NCBI RefSeq assembly: GCF_026210795.1
Contig: NC_089431.1
Span: forward strand, 5,270,001-5,334,000
Origin: Rhizophagus irregularis
Taxonomy: Eukaryota > Glomeromycota > Glomeromycetes > Glomerales > Glomeraceae
Length of the DNA: 64,000 bases
Direction of reading: 5' to 3'
Position numbers and translations under genes: made by a program. Every line of letters starts with the position of its first letter. Positions within the stretch are counted from its first letter, which is position 1. The notes below the pieces were generated by a model that saw only the letters and a list, made by a program, of their open reading frames with translations, was not told the origin of the DNA and did not search any database. This document shows, piece by piece, positions 33,836-45,715 of this stretch.

Positions 33836-34738
33836 ATAATAGTAAAGGGTTATCTAAAGTATTTAATAAGCTACAAATAAATTCAAATGATGGTAAGCAA
33901 AATGATTCCAAATTTTAATTTCAATATTTATTTAATAAAATTTTATTTATTTATTTAAAAAAATATAGAAATTCAAAATAATTATAAAAAAGAAACAATA
34001 CAACAAGTGAAAGGACCAGTTAATGGTAAGTAGAATATTTGTTATAAATTTTTAATTTTGCAATATTTTAATTAAATAATAATCCAAACCTTCATTCGGA
34101 AGAACAAGATGAATTTGAGATTCCTGATGGTTAGTTTCTTAATATTAATATTGTATACAGTAAATAATATTTTAATTACTAATTGTTGTTTATTTAGTTA
34201 TATGCATTTTTTTTAGATGTAAAATTATAATTGTAAACAAACAATATTGAATATTTTATTTTGAATTATTTAAACACTAAGGCTAGAGTAGCAAAATACT
34301 TTAAGTTTGTAATTTAAATAATTTATATATTAGTATGGCTTATTAATAAATTTAAAATCAATATTTTTTACTTGTTAAATTAAAATATAGAGAAAAAAAA
34401 AAAATAATTAATAATTGAAACTTTTAATGTAAACGATAGGAAATATCAAATTGTCAATTGATATTTTTTTTCAAAATATGAAATTTATGGACGATTGCTT
34501 TTTATTTAACCTTATCACATGATTACGCAAATATTTTTTTTTTATCAATAATCTTTGAAAATAGGCTACTACAATAACAGAAATTTAATTTGGAGTAAAA
34601 ATATAATCAACTGAGTTTGGTATATTATAAGCGTTTAAATTTAATTTTACAGAAATCGTAGGATGCCTTGCATGCAAAAATAAACGAATTAATTGGCGAG
34701 TTAATGAACAATTATTAAATCATTATAATGAAATGTAA
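33836..34738 (+). pseudogene. Orphan series of symmetric mini-exons, probable gene tail
   Basis: Four spliced-exon-like pieces share one phase: 33836-33892 (57 nt, ends ..QINSND), 33969-34025 (57 nt, EIQNNYKKETIQQ...), 34079-34129 (51 nt, ...EEQDEFEIPD) and 34653-34738 (EIVGCLACKNKRINWRVNEQ...stop). The first three end G before GT and all would start with two bases, so each is symmetric phase 1. The third lacks its AG acceptor (TTAAATA-ATAATCC), arguing for decay. Acidic/lysine-rich mini-exons resemble tails of kinase genes in this fungus, but no kinase lies upstream. I do not recognise the family. Confidence 0.35.
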
Positions 34739-35540
34739 TCGTATGAATTTGCTTATGCTGTTGTACTATATTATTTCCTGTTCCTAAGTTTATATATTGT
34801 CCAAAGCGTTAGCGAAGGACTTTTCCATTCCACTCAAAAAAGCATGCAATGTCTGTCCGTCACGCCATATGTATGGTCAATAAAATTTTATGAAACAATT
34901 ACATAGAAATAATAATAATGTAATAACATAGTAACAAAAATAATAAATTATGGCCCAATGAGATTTAAAATCAGGCGTAACGCTTATGTAGAAACAAAAT
35001 ATAAATGTTATGCATTAATATTGTAACGAATTATAAATTATATTAAAGTATTTTTATCTATAACTTTAGTGATGCATCTTTTAACTATACAATTTTTAGC
35101 AATACATTATTTTTAACTTTAGTAATACATATTTTTTGTAGACAATTTCAATTTTTTGTGATAAGTAATTGATCATGATTATAATGCTTCGGATGCTCCA
35201 GCAGTTCCTGTTTCCTAGTAATTATGTATGAATTAAAAAAAAAAGCATTGCAATTTATGATGTTAACGAAAAATATTAATTTCAATATAGATTAGGTTTA
35301 AAACAAGCTAGGTTGTTTATAGTACGAGTTATAATGCTATATTTTACAATAGACTTGGTTACTCAAACAGGTCAGTATGAGTTCTTAATTTATTTTTTCT
35401 TACCTCATTATAGAATGAGAATTTCAATAAAACTTGATAGTAATGTAGAAATATTATAATCTCAATTATTATGAATATTATGAAAGTATTCATTTACTAT
35501 TCATTTGGCGTTTGTTTCTTTAGGATAATCTCAAGACGAT
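34739..35540. other. Intergenic region, no gene seen
   Basis: AT-rich, with repeated TTTAGTAATACAT/TTTAGCAATACAT units near 35065-35130. No coding relic is evident. Confidence 0.45.
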
Positions 35541-35546
35541 TTTGGA

Positions 35547-35770
35547 AAATGTAAAGAATGTGGCGAAGCTTATCTGGATGGATACTATGTAAATAAATGG
35601 TGTAAACCATGTAGCGCAAATGATTTAAAATTTTTTTTGCAAATTGGATTCAAGAAATTCAATTGAAAATAAATAATTATACTGATATAATATTTGAATG
35701 GATACCATATAATCAGTTTGACGAAAGAAATGGGGTTTTGCTACAGCAATATGGAAGGATGGTATTCACT
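35547..35770 (+). pseudogene. Broken zinc-ribbon/kinase N-lobe module, copy A
   Basis: Encodes CKECGEAYLDGYYVNKWCKPC, a zinc ribbon of the kind in the modular kinase, then after a frameshift IQEIQLKINNYTDIIFEW and IPYNQFDERNGVLLQQYG. The last part is a decayed version of the glycine loop and YSAIWKDG. A near-identical piece with the same unusual deletion is at 43893-44080. Beyond 35770 the match stops abruptly. Confidence 0.75.
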
Positions 35771-37088
35771 GGTCGAAGTGATGTGATGTACACGAAGTTT
35801 ATAACCTGGAAATTGCCAACACACTTGTTCATTTTTAACAAGTTCAACGTGTGATTGTGAAATTCAGTTAAATTTAATTTACAGCTGGAAATGACGAAAT
35901 GTACAAGATAAATCATGTGTGGAAACTTAGTTTATAAATTTACATTATTAAATCTCAATTAAATTATCATTAAATTTCATCTAAACTTCTAGTAAACTAA
36001 TATTAAATTTTTATATGCAAATCATCAATAAATTTCAGTTAAATTTCAAGTAAATTAACATTAAATTATAGTAAATTATTATTAAATTATTAAATTTCAA
36101 ATAATTACAATTAACGTAATCACTTATATTTAATTCGATCAGTCACATGACTTATTTTATAAAATACGATCTATTTTTTTTTTTTTTATTTTATTACGCA
36201 AGAGGTCGGAGCTTAGGTTTTCCTTTTTAGAAAGTTTTCCCTGGACTTTTTGGTAAAGGTTCTTACTCCACATTTACTTTAAGAAGCAACATTAACCTCG
36301 TTCCTTTTTTTCTTTTTAAGAGGTGTCTTTTAGCAAATCTCTGGTAAGTAAGGGAGGGAGGTCTTTATTTTAAATATCTACTAACTTTCTTTTATCTTTG
36401 CAAGGTCCTATTTCATACAGGAAATATGTTTCGGTATGTGCTTCAAAAATTTACTAACTCTTTCTTTTTTAGGGTTTATCTTAACTTTTTTTTGTCTTTT
36501 TAATGTAAAATTATCTTTATTTTTTAAAGAATTGTTAGCTGATGTTCCTTTTTTCTTTTTTTGCAAGTTTTAGCTTCGGATGCTTAGAACTTGGAGATGG
36601 TAACATTATTTTTTGAAGGTTTTGATATATGGAATCTTTGGATGATGGTATGTTTCAATTAAAAAAAAAAGATTTTAATTAATTATTATCGTTATTAAAA
36701 TCAAGATTTTTAACTTTATATTGCATTTATTAAGACAATAATGATGTGAATTATAATATATCATTGCTTATTATGGCTTTAATATAATAGAAATATAATG
36801 ATAATGTATTAAATGTAATAAAAATACAACGTTAATATAATAAAAGTATAACTTTAGTATCATAAAAATGCACTTAAAATAACATGAAATAAAAAAATTT
36901 GATTATAGTTTAATGTGAATATATTTGAAAAAAAATATTTTCAGTGTGATATAAATATAAACAACATATAAATGAAGTTTCTATTATCAAAAATAGGGTG
37001 GAAACTTAATGGAAACGGGACAAATTTCCAAGAATTTCCAAAATTTATAAATCTATGAGAAATGGGCCATGTGAATGAAGTTTCACAA
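35771..37088. other. Intergenic region with low-complexity AT repeats, no gene seen
   Basis: At 35940-36110 short TAAATTT/TAAATTA units recur. At 36780-36900 a loose ATAATATAA/AAATATAA repeat occurs. No gene is supported. Confidence 0.45.
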
Positions 37089-37749
37089 TTAGAAATTTGT
37101 AGTACATGGGCCTACTTCGACCTGTGCATGTTCTTCAATACAAATAAAACTTTTTTCTAATCTTCCACTAATTATAATATCATCATTAACATTTCCTAAG
37201 TAGATTTCACTAAAAAAATAAATAAATTATTATTGATCTTTATAAATGAGAATATAACAACATCTAAACTTACCTTATTATCTCGCTGTCATAATTAATT
37301 ATCAAGCCATACTTTCCCGTAACACCATTGTTTAATTTAACATAAATTACCATTATATAATTATAACTTAAGGGTATAAAAGTCATATCAATGGGGCAAA
37401 CTGCTTCTAGAGGAAAGGTGTAATTAAGATTTATGTATGTAATTCGGCCTGTTCTTTTTATCAATCGTAGATAAAAATGAGGTAATATGCATGATGGATC
37501 TTCAACATCATCAAGGGTCATCCAAATCATCAAAGTACCATCTTTAAGTGTTAGAGTGTCACGTAGTTTTAGACCTTCTATAGGCTCTTTATAAATGTAC
37601 CATATATCTTGAGGTGATGTATATTGGGGTAATGTATTTGGAGATGATACATTTTGAGATAAAATATCTCGAGATAATACATTTTGAGATGTGGCAAAAA
37701 AGCAACAGATGGAGGTTGAATATATAAAGATGATCAACATCTTTAACAT
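37089..37749 (-). CDS. Truncated copy of the secreted/membrane protein gene at 48377-51607
   Basis: Exon 1 (37749-37274) encodes a signal-peptide-like start (MLKMLIIFIYSTSICCFF) and then an ectodomain close to residues 1-165 of the gene at 51607, sharing SQNVLSRDIL, LKDGTLMIWM, GRITYINLNYTF and KYGLIINYDSEIIR. Exon 2 (37209-37089) reads SEIYLGNVNDDIIISGRLEK, then departs from the parent after about residue 190 and reaches a stop. The homology break at about 37130 is the edge of a duplicated block, so the remaining five exons and all membrane helices were left behind. It could produce a short secreted protein of about 198 residues or be inert. Confidence 0.7.
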
Positions 37750-39485
37750 TTTTATTAGAGACTTGGTAGGAAAATGTGTGTGAAAAATGTGGAAATAAAT
37801 TAAAAGACTTGATTATTAGAGACTTGGTGGGAAAATGTGTGTGAAATATGGAAACAAATTTAGAGACTTGAAAAATTTTAAATTTTTACTCAGAGGAATT
37901 ACAGAACATTTATATATGTTATTTGTCATTGTAATCTTGATTTATTATCAATTACTATTAATAACTTTTCTTTAATCAAACGTTTAAAATGTGTTTCAAA
38001 AAAAATATATTAATTATACTACCAAATTTGTATTTCAAAAACTGATCTGCATTGTTTCATACACATGTGTAAAAAAACGTGCAACAAATATAATGGCTGA
38101 AAAATTTCTGACACTAAAAATATTGTCCAACAAAAACAAGTGTTTGGTATATATGGTATATATGCACAACATGAGTTTAGTATCAAAGGAGTTACTAGTG
38201 AAACGTTTGTTACATGCCTAATTTATGATGAATATAATTGTATGAAAATGATAATAATTTGCCTCATCATTTATCAAATTTAAATTTAGGATCAATACAA
38301 TTAGATACGTAATTAATTTTTATTTTTTTAATACATACTAGCAACAGCCCATTTGCTTCACACTGAGATCAATGAACTTGAAACATATAGTAAATTATTA
38401 TGCACACAAATAATATTCTGGAGACAAGCTATATAATGAACAAAATATTAAATTCTTCAAATTTATTAAATTTATTATAGTTTTAGTGATAAAATTATGA
38501 TATCACTACTGGCAGAAAAGCTGACAATTTTTGCCATGTATTATTACTCTTTTTCTATCACTCTGCTATGTTTTATCTTTCTATGATTACTGGATACAAA
38601 ATGGCGCAATGAACAAATGAATTGTTCCTCATATATTATACCTAGACCATTACTTAATTTAGCGTAAAACAATGATAGAGAAGCGGTAACACAGCATTAA
38701 AAATGTATTGTTAAGAGCATCATTATATTACGAGACATTTCTATTGTTTAATTTTCATGATCAACATGATCAACATTCATTAATGGTTAAACCCAATCTA
38801 TTTTAAGATAACAATCCGTAATAAATTACGGAGGCATGCTACACGTTACAGTAATACAACTCAAAATTAACTTATACAGAGTAATCTAAATATATATAAT
38901 TTACTAGAGACAATTTATTACCCCTATAAAAATTTATTCCGTGTTTTTTATTCTTTGTTATTTCCGTAAATGTATCATATTCACGGAATTTATAGTCTCA
39001 AACATTGAAAATAATCCAAGTTGCTCAAGTTATTTTCCCGTAAATGTATCATATTCACGGAGTTTTCCAGAAATTACGTTTTACATATAAATCAATGTTC
39101 TTATGAATAATAGTTAATGATTCTATTACTATTAAAATTAAAGTAATTATATTTTATTCCTATTACTTTATTATTACTGTCTAAAAAGAGTTTAATATAT
39201 TATTATTTAAAAAATTTATAAAATATTTATAGTATTAATAACTAAAATCGCAATAAATATATTGTGCGTCAATATTGCCCAATATTATAATGCCTTAAGT
39301 GGGTTGGCCAGCATTACTAGGCCAGACGCAAATCGCACAACATATATACTACAATATGTAAATGCATCATCATCCATATGTCGCACAATCTCTCACTTTC
39401 ATGGTTCCAAACTTGTGAAGGAAATGAAAATGAGAAAAAAAAATATGAAATGAGGATAAAGAAAGTGGGGAAGAGAAAAATTATT
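37133..39485. repeat. Segmental duplication, copy 1 (2.35 kb)
   Basis: Matches 50980-53417 in the same orientation, nearly base for base over long stretches, from inside exon 2 of the membrane-protein gene to the sequence GAAAGTGGGGAAGAGAAAAA. Differences are small indels, such as extra bases in the other copy near 52490-52540 and 53150-53205. Confidence 0.9.
38963..39060. repeat. Repeated 23-bp quasi-palindrome
   Basis: CCGTAAATGTATCATATTC followed by ACGG occurs at 38963-38985 and again at 39038-39060. The arms CCGT(A/G)AAT...ATT(C/T)ACGG pair. The same pair is kept in the second duplicated block near 52842 and 52917, where one copy has perfect 8-bp arms. Confidence 0.6.
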
Positions 39486-40333
39486 CTCTTAATACTGTGA
39501 CTTATGTGACTTGTTCTAGTAACATTTCACAAATATGTAAATTCATAGAAAATTCAGAATCTTAATATCCGTTAATACTTGTTGATATTTCTAATTCCTA
39601 ATTTTTTTGTAAAAGGAAAAAAATTAAAAAAAGTATATAGCAGAAATTTGTTTGAAGTGTTTTTTCTTTTTATCATTAATAATATTAAAATAATTGGCAT
39701 AAAAACATTTTTTGAAATCTACTATTTTAAATACTTTTAATATATAAATAAAAATTGGGGATTGCTAAACGTCGCCTGGGTGATTCATCGCCTGGGTTTT
39801 TTTTTCAAATATGTCATGTATCTAATTTTTGATCGGTTATTATTGCAAAAGATATTTTTTAAAAAAAAAATTTTGCAAATATATTTATTCAAAATAATCT
39901 TATTTAATGAAATTTTATTTGCAAATATTAAAATTTAAGTCACACATTTACGATTTTAAAGAAAAAAACCACCATATTTATTTTTATTGAAGTGTACAAA
40001 TAAAAGAAACAATAACAATAAATAAAAAAGATAAGTAAATTACAATGATCAAGGAAAAAGATGCTAATAAAAAAATCCTCTATAACTAACCGATCTATCT
40101 AAATATTATCTAAATATGTAACTATATAATCAATCATAATAAAACTAAATTATAAAATAAAACCAGTATATACTTTAGCCTTCGTTCCCCAAGTGTTCTT
40201 AAAAGATTTACTAGTGATTTACCATTCTTTACATCATCTAATAAACTATTTCTCGTATATTTTTTTCGTTTAAACTATTTCATTTGTTTTTCAATTTTTC
40301 TTAATTTTTTATTATAAACACTATCGCCCTCCT
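39486..40333. other. Intergenic region, no gene seen
   Basis: Begins where the duplicated block ends. Contains a direct repeat of CGCCTGGG (39773 and 39789). No coding relic is evident. Confidence 0.45.
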
Positions 40334-41892
40334 CTATTCTTTTTTCCTTTTTCTTTTATCTTTACAATCTAAACCTCTATCTTTCTCTATCTCCGCCACA
40401 TCATCACATCGTTTAACCCAAATTCTCTTTCTATATTTATCTTTATCATAACAAAAGCTCCACAAATGTTCTATCAAATTCTTGTATTCTTTTTTCTTCG
40501 ATATCTCATCAAACTTTCTATTATATACATCTCCCATATTCTATTATTCTAATAAAATATCTGATTGGGTTAACATTATTTCATAAAAATTTATATTAAT
40601 ATCTCGTAATATTTCCACTTCTTCTTTTTTACCATCTGATATTAATATTTCTTCATACTTAGCTATTGCTTCATATAATATTTCTTCTAAGCTAACTTTA
40701 TTTCTTTCGCACTTCCAAACATCATGGTACAATCTTCGATCTCATTATTGCATCTTGGACACATTTCATTTGCTATTACACTAATATAAAACTCCATAAG
40801 TTGGTAATTCTTTTAAAAAGTTTTTAATTCTGTATGATCTCTCCTTTGTATCTTCATGATCGTTACACTGCCAAAAAGTAAATTTATTTTTATTACTAAT
40901 AAAATTAAGCGTCTTAACCCAATCGAATTCATTTTTAAAATTAAAATAAAACAGATCTTCTATCTTTCGACTATTGAGAAGTTCATTTTTCCAAATAGCT
41001 TGCGTACACTTCTTACGCCATCCTCTTAAATCACCAGTTATCAATGCATATTTCCAATATAAATTGAATTCGTTGATCGTTCTTCATCTATAACATCTAT
41101 TTCAATATGTTTCAAAATTTTCTTTCTTCATTAGTTCTAAAAATTTTCTAATTTCTTCCCTTCTCTTCTCTATATCTTCCAATTCTGAATGTCCAAGAAT
41201 ATCTAATTTCATATCTTTCTTCCTTCAAAAATTTTTCAATCACCAACATTTCTATAAAATACTCTTCATCTATCCTTTTTCTATTACTAAGATTTTTCAT
41301 AAAATTTTCTAAACATCTTCTGACTTTCTCATCAATTCCTAAAAGAATATCACTCCCTTTTTCTATTAAATCATTCCAATTATTATACATCTTATTAAAA
41401 TTTTAAATTCATCATGATCTTTCGTATCATTAAATTTCGCATTTATCCTTATCTCGCTTTTCTCATTAAAATCTCTATCCCTTAATACCCAACTCACCAA
41501 ATATTCTATATATTTATATCCTTTTTCGATACTTTTATTTTCCCCTTAACACACTCTATTATTTATTAAGTACGCTTGCCTTTTCCTCTTATCTCTTTCA
41601 TCCGTTTCCATTATACTATTTTTTAATATATCGATAAAATCTTGATCTTTATTATAATTCATATCTTTTTCTTCCTCTTTCACATATACTTCATTTTCAT
41701 TTTTATATTTCTCATTGACTCATATGGTTTTATCCGACCTTCTTCATTCCTTTTCTTAATAATCCTACTTGCTTCATTTGCTATATATATTAAACATTCC
41801 TTACTTTCAACCTTTTTACCAATATTTCTGTTGCATCCTTCGCCATAAAGTAAAATAGACATATTTCTTGAGTTTAATATCTCTCCAATAAC
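40334..41892 (-). pseudogene. Decayed LINE-like reverse-transcriptase polyprotein C-terminus
   Basis: A chain of short minus-strand frames broken by stops and shifts reads in order: LENFMKNLSNRKRIDEEYF, FTFWQCNDHEDTKERSYRIK with NFLKELPTYGVLY, a CPRCNNEIEDC zinc knuckle, WKCERNKVSLEEILYEAIAK, VEILRDININFYEIM and LIEHLWSFCYDKDKYRKRIW. The pattern of a CPRC...W.C knuckle after a KNFLKELPTY-type segment is what I recall at the C-terminus of non-LTR retrotransposon proteins in this fungus. The reverse-transcriptase core itself is not present, so the assignment is moderate. Confidence 0.5.
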
Positions 41893-42411
41893 TAGGGATG
41901 GCAACGGTCGGTCATGGTCGGTCATCGGTCGGTCATAACCGGTCAAGAACCTTTGACCGACCGACCGACCGTTTGACCGACAGTTTGACCGATCATTTTT
42001 TTTTATATTTTCGCAGTGTTTTTATTAAGGCAATTGAAAAAACGTGCGAAAACGTTTATTTTTTATTAAATTATTAATAAAAAAACGTTTTCGCAACGTT
42101 TCTATTAAAATAATTAAAAAAACGTTGCGAAAACGTTTTATTTTAATTATATTATTAATAAAAACGTTTTCGCAACGTTTTTTGTTAAAATAATTAAAAA
42201 CGGTTGCGAAAAACATTTTTTTTTAATTAAATTATTAATAAAAAACGTTTTCGCGACGTTTTTTATTAAATTTTTCATAAAAAAATTTGGTCGGTCAAAC
42301 GGTCGGTCAAACGGTCAGTCAAACGGTCGGTCAGAAGTCTTGACCGACCGATATCGGTCACGGTCATGACCGGTCATAATCGGTTAATGACCGTGACCGT
42401 TGCCATCCCTA
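41893..42411. mobile_element. 519-bp hAT-like inverted-repeat element
   Basis: Begins TAGGGATGGCAACGGTC and ends GACCGTTGCCATCCCTA, a perfect 17-bp inverted repeat. Subterminal zones contain many GGTCGGTCA/TGACCGACC motifs in both orientations. The core (about 42040-42265) is a run of AACGTTTTCGCAACG units alternating in orientation. TAGGGATGG ends are common among hAT MITEs. Flanking octamers (CCAATAAC and ATCACGTC) do not match, so the target duplication has decayed or ends were mis-set by recombination. Confidence 0.75.
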
Positions 42412-43330
42412 ATCACGTCCTAAGCCGAACTTTCTTATATCAGGGACGAAAAATGAAAATGATTGTTTAATTTATTTACCATTAGATCAGTCATCAAGAA
42501 ATATTAAGGTGGGAAAAGAAAAGGTTAAAGATGGAAATACGAGTAAAATAAAACCGTATGAATATTTTGAGAAAATTTTAAACAAGCTTCTAGAGAATCA
42601 AATTATAATTTCAGATTTCTTAATAATTGATTTTAGTTTAGTTAAAAGGGAGCCTTTTTCGGATAATTGTCTTAAGTCTTTCTTTTATAACGAGATTAAG
42701 TTTATAACTAATAATGGAAAATATTTTGTATAACTCAAAAGTTTAAAAGCGATAATTATAATAATAGCGTTGATTTTTAGTTTAATTATTATTCTGAATG
42801 ATAATACAGTGAATATATTAATTAATGATAAATTCATTTGAATTTTTTTTTAAAGAATCTAGCTCTAGAAAAGACAAAAATTACGCGTTATTAAAATTTT
42901 CGAAGAAATTGATAGAAGAGAAAAAATTACAGGTGTTTTTTTTTAACGTCATCTAAATATATAGGGATGAAGATTATAAGATTCAAATGGAAGCAGAGTT
43001 ATATGAAGAATATCTTGATGGACGTTTACATTTAAACTAATTAAGAATGGAATCTAATAAATATATAACGAGCGATTTAGATACAAAAATACGAGCTTTT
43101 AGAATTAAAAATTTCCTTAAAACACTACCGAGTTATATAAAAGAAGAGTATTAAATCTAATAAATGCGCAAGATTTCATATAGATGTTGAATCATGGAAT
43201 CAATACGAAAAACATAAGTACGGAGTGGCAGATAAGGAATGAAGTTTTAGAAAATGATCAAAAAAATGAAATAGACAATGTAATAGTTGGTAATGATATT
43301 AAATTAGATTCTAGGAAAGGTTATGGTCAG
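42412..43330 (+). pseudogene. Second LINE-like relic, opposite strand
   Basis: Plus-strand pieces include IKPYEYFEKILNKLLENQII (42550-42610), a stretch around 43050-43150 reading KYITSDLDTKIRAFRIKNFL and then KTLPSY. The latter parallels the KERSYRIKNFLKELPTY piece on the minus strand at about 40800-40850, so both derive from the same element family. Stops interrupt every frame. Confidence 0.45.
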
Positions 43331-43892
43331 ATCAATATATAGGTAATTTATGTAATACATGAAAAATACTACTTCTGATACCAAATTCGGCCAAAAATAA
43401 TAATATTCTTAATCCGCAGATATCTAAAATTTTCGAAAAAAAAAATTACATGCAAATATATAAATATTAAAAAAAGGATACAATTTTGAGTCATATAATA
43501 TTTACGTTAATCAGCATAAACTTTCTAATAAACATATTAGTATTAATTTCTTTTGTAAAGTCGGGTATAATACAAATAAAATCTCGTAGCATATCACTTT
43601 ATTTTCATTTTTGCTGTGCGTGTCGCTCATGAAATTATAATTTTATAAATCCGAGTAATGTTCCAAATAAAATTCGTAGTCTAGGTCACATTATAAAACA
43701 ACGTGTATCTGAATATTGAATTTGATGGAAATATAATATAAAAAATGGTAAATAGGATTTGGAGTCACAGGTTCCCGTCTGAAAGAAGTACAGAAATTTT
43801 AATCAGATGATTTTTGATTTCAAACATTAAATATGGGTCAATTTAATCGAAATAGCATCTTTTTTACGACTAATAATTTTTATATAAATACT
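43331..43892. other. Intergenic region, no gene seen
   Basis: AT-rich spacer without recognisable relics. Confidence 0.45.
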
Positions 43893-45715
43893 AGTATCTG
43901 GATGGATACTATGTAAATAAATTGTGTAAACCATGTAGCGCAAATGATTTATCAATTTTTTTGCAAGAAATTCAATTGAAATAAATAATTATACTTGATA
44001 TAATATTTGAATGGATACCATATAATCAGTTTGACGAAAGAAATGGGGTTTTGCTACAGCAATATGGAAGGATGGTATTGAACTTGTATATACAAGAAGG
44101 TCAGAATAAAAAAGTTACTTTAAAATGTTTATATAATTCGCAAAATATTTACCAATGAATCTCTTCTAAATGAGGTATGAGATTTTTGAATTTAATTAGG
44201 GATAATTTTCGTATTATAGTACATAATAATAAGTGCTATAATTTTTCTTTTTTATAATAGTACAGTACGTAAAGATTCTGAAGTAAATGGAATATCTCAA
44301 AATCCAAATATAAAAGATTATATCATGGTTCTCCAAGACAAATATCATATTGTGAAAATTGTGGTGAAAAATATGTGTATAAAAAATGGTGTAAATCATG
44401 TCAAATAGGTTACCTTAAAAAAATTCTATTTAAATTGGACAAGTGAGAACAAAATAATTGATGATTTAATCCATCACTACAGAGATAATATATTTGATGA
44501 ATAACATATGATCAATCCGCTACGATGTATTTAGCAATATTATGGAACGATGTTATGATTACTGAGAAGAGAAATGGACGAGGATCTCAAATAAACAAAT
44601 TACTTTAAAATGTCCATATAATTCACAAAATATTACTAAACGAGGTATGTTTAACACTTTTTTTTCTAATATAAAATATAATAATTTTTTTTCATAACTC
44701 AAAATCCAGATACAGTACAAAGAATATATCATTGTTTTCAATATCATGGACTGGCGGTCAATATATAAATCAATCTGATGAAAGTTATAAATGGTGTAAA
44801 CCATGTTTAATAAATTATTTAAAAATTTTACTAGTGGGAATGTGGGATCGAAAAAATTAATAATTTAGTTCAAGAAATGCAGTCAAAAATAATTCTTACA
44901 ACGATATAACTGAATATTTATACGATCAGTTTGAAGATATTACAGAAATAGATAATGGTGGATTTGTTACCATATATTCTGTGTTATGATATCACACGCA
45001 CGCATTTATAGATTTTATAGATTTTTCTTTTTAATGTATATTTAGATAGTTTATTGATTAAATGAATAATTTTATTATATTGAGTAATTTACATATAGTT
45101 TATATTGTTAGTTGTTTTTGGTATAAACAGATAAACAGGAATTGGGAGGCTTAGGTTTGGGTAATAATGTGGGACGAAATGTGGATTCGGGACAATTTGG
45201 CCGATTGATAACTTTAGTTAGACGGAAGACAATTCATATATTAGCAAATTGGCCAAAGGACAAGTTGAACTTTGGACAAATTGTGCCGAATTTTGGGAAA
45301 GTATATAAGGGACTAGTGGGGAAGTGCTGGAAAGGCAGGATTTTGGTCTATTTTCTGAATAGTCTAGCATTAGTATTTGTAAAAGAAGGATCTACCGAAT
45401 ATTACAGAGCGCCGAAAGAGTTAGTACTAATATTGCTAGAATCCTTGCCGATAGTTAATAAAAATCCTACCGACAGTTTTCTGATTTCTAAATTCTCCAT
45501 TTATCTTCCTATCGTGTACCTTTTTATTGCCGATTCCTTATAAATTCCCTATTTATTTTCTCGTTACTACCTTTCTGATCTGCATAAATCCTGTGGTAAC
45601 ATCAGCATGGTCCATTAAGTTATGATTATTTGGTTAAAAAAGAATTGGTAAGAACATCAGTTACAAAAGTTGCTTTGAAATTCACAGATGAATTTTTAAA
45701 TGAGGTATGAATTTC
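43893..45715 (+). pseudogene. Decayed tandem array of three zinc-ribbon/kinase modules
   Basis: Three modules lie in a row with the same order as in the gene at 2753-8375. Module 1 (43893-44176): DGYYVN..CKPC, FEWIPYNQFDERNG, KKVTLKCLYNSQN and a GAGGTATGAG donor. Module 2 (44260-44645): NGISQNPNIKDYIMVLQ, then CENCGEKYVYKKWCKSCQ, then ITLKCPYNSQNIT and a GAGGTATG donor. Module 3 (44695-45710): QNPDT, KWCKPCLINYLK, EIDNGGFVTIYS, a 620-bp inserted element, then KVALKFTDEFLNE and GAGGTATGA. Frameshifts occur in every module. No C-terminal kinase half follows. Confidence 0.8.
44982..45601. mobile_element. Solo-LTR-like element, copy 2, inserted in a kinase module
   Basis: Starts TGTTATGATATCAC and ends GTGGTAACA. 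The flanks join to ATATATTC...TCAGCATGG, the kinase sequence that normally reads TATTCAGCAATATGG, so the insertion is clear from the interrupted module. It shares ordered blocks with 8662-9217. A short imperfect duplication (TCTG/TCAG) flanks it. The open frame at 45142-45543 inside it has no family features. Confidence 0.6.

Noticed and set aside
45142..45543. 133-residue plus-strand open frame
   Set aside because: It lies wholly inside the LTR-like insertion, and the other copy at 8662-9217 does not keep the frame.
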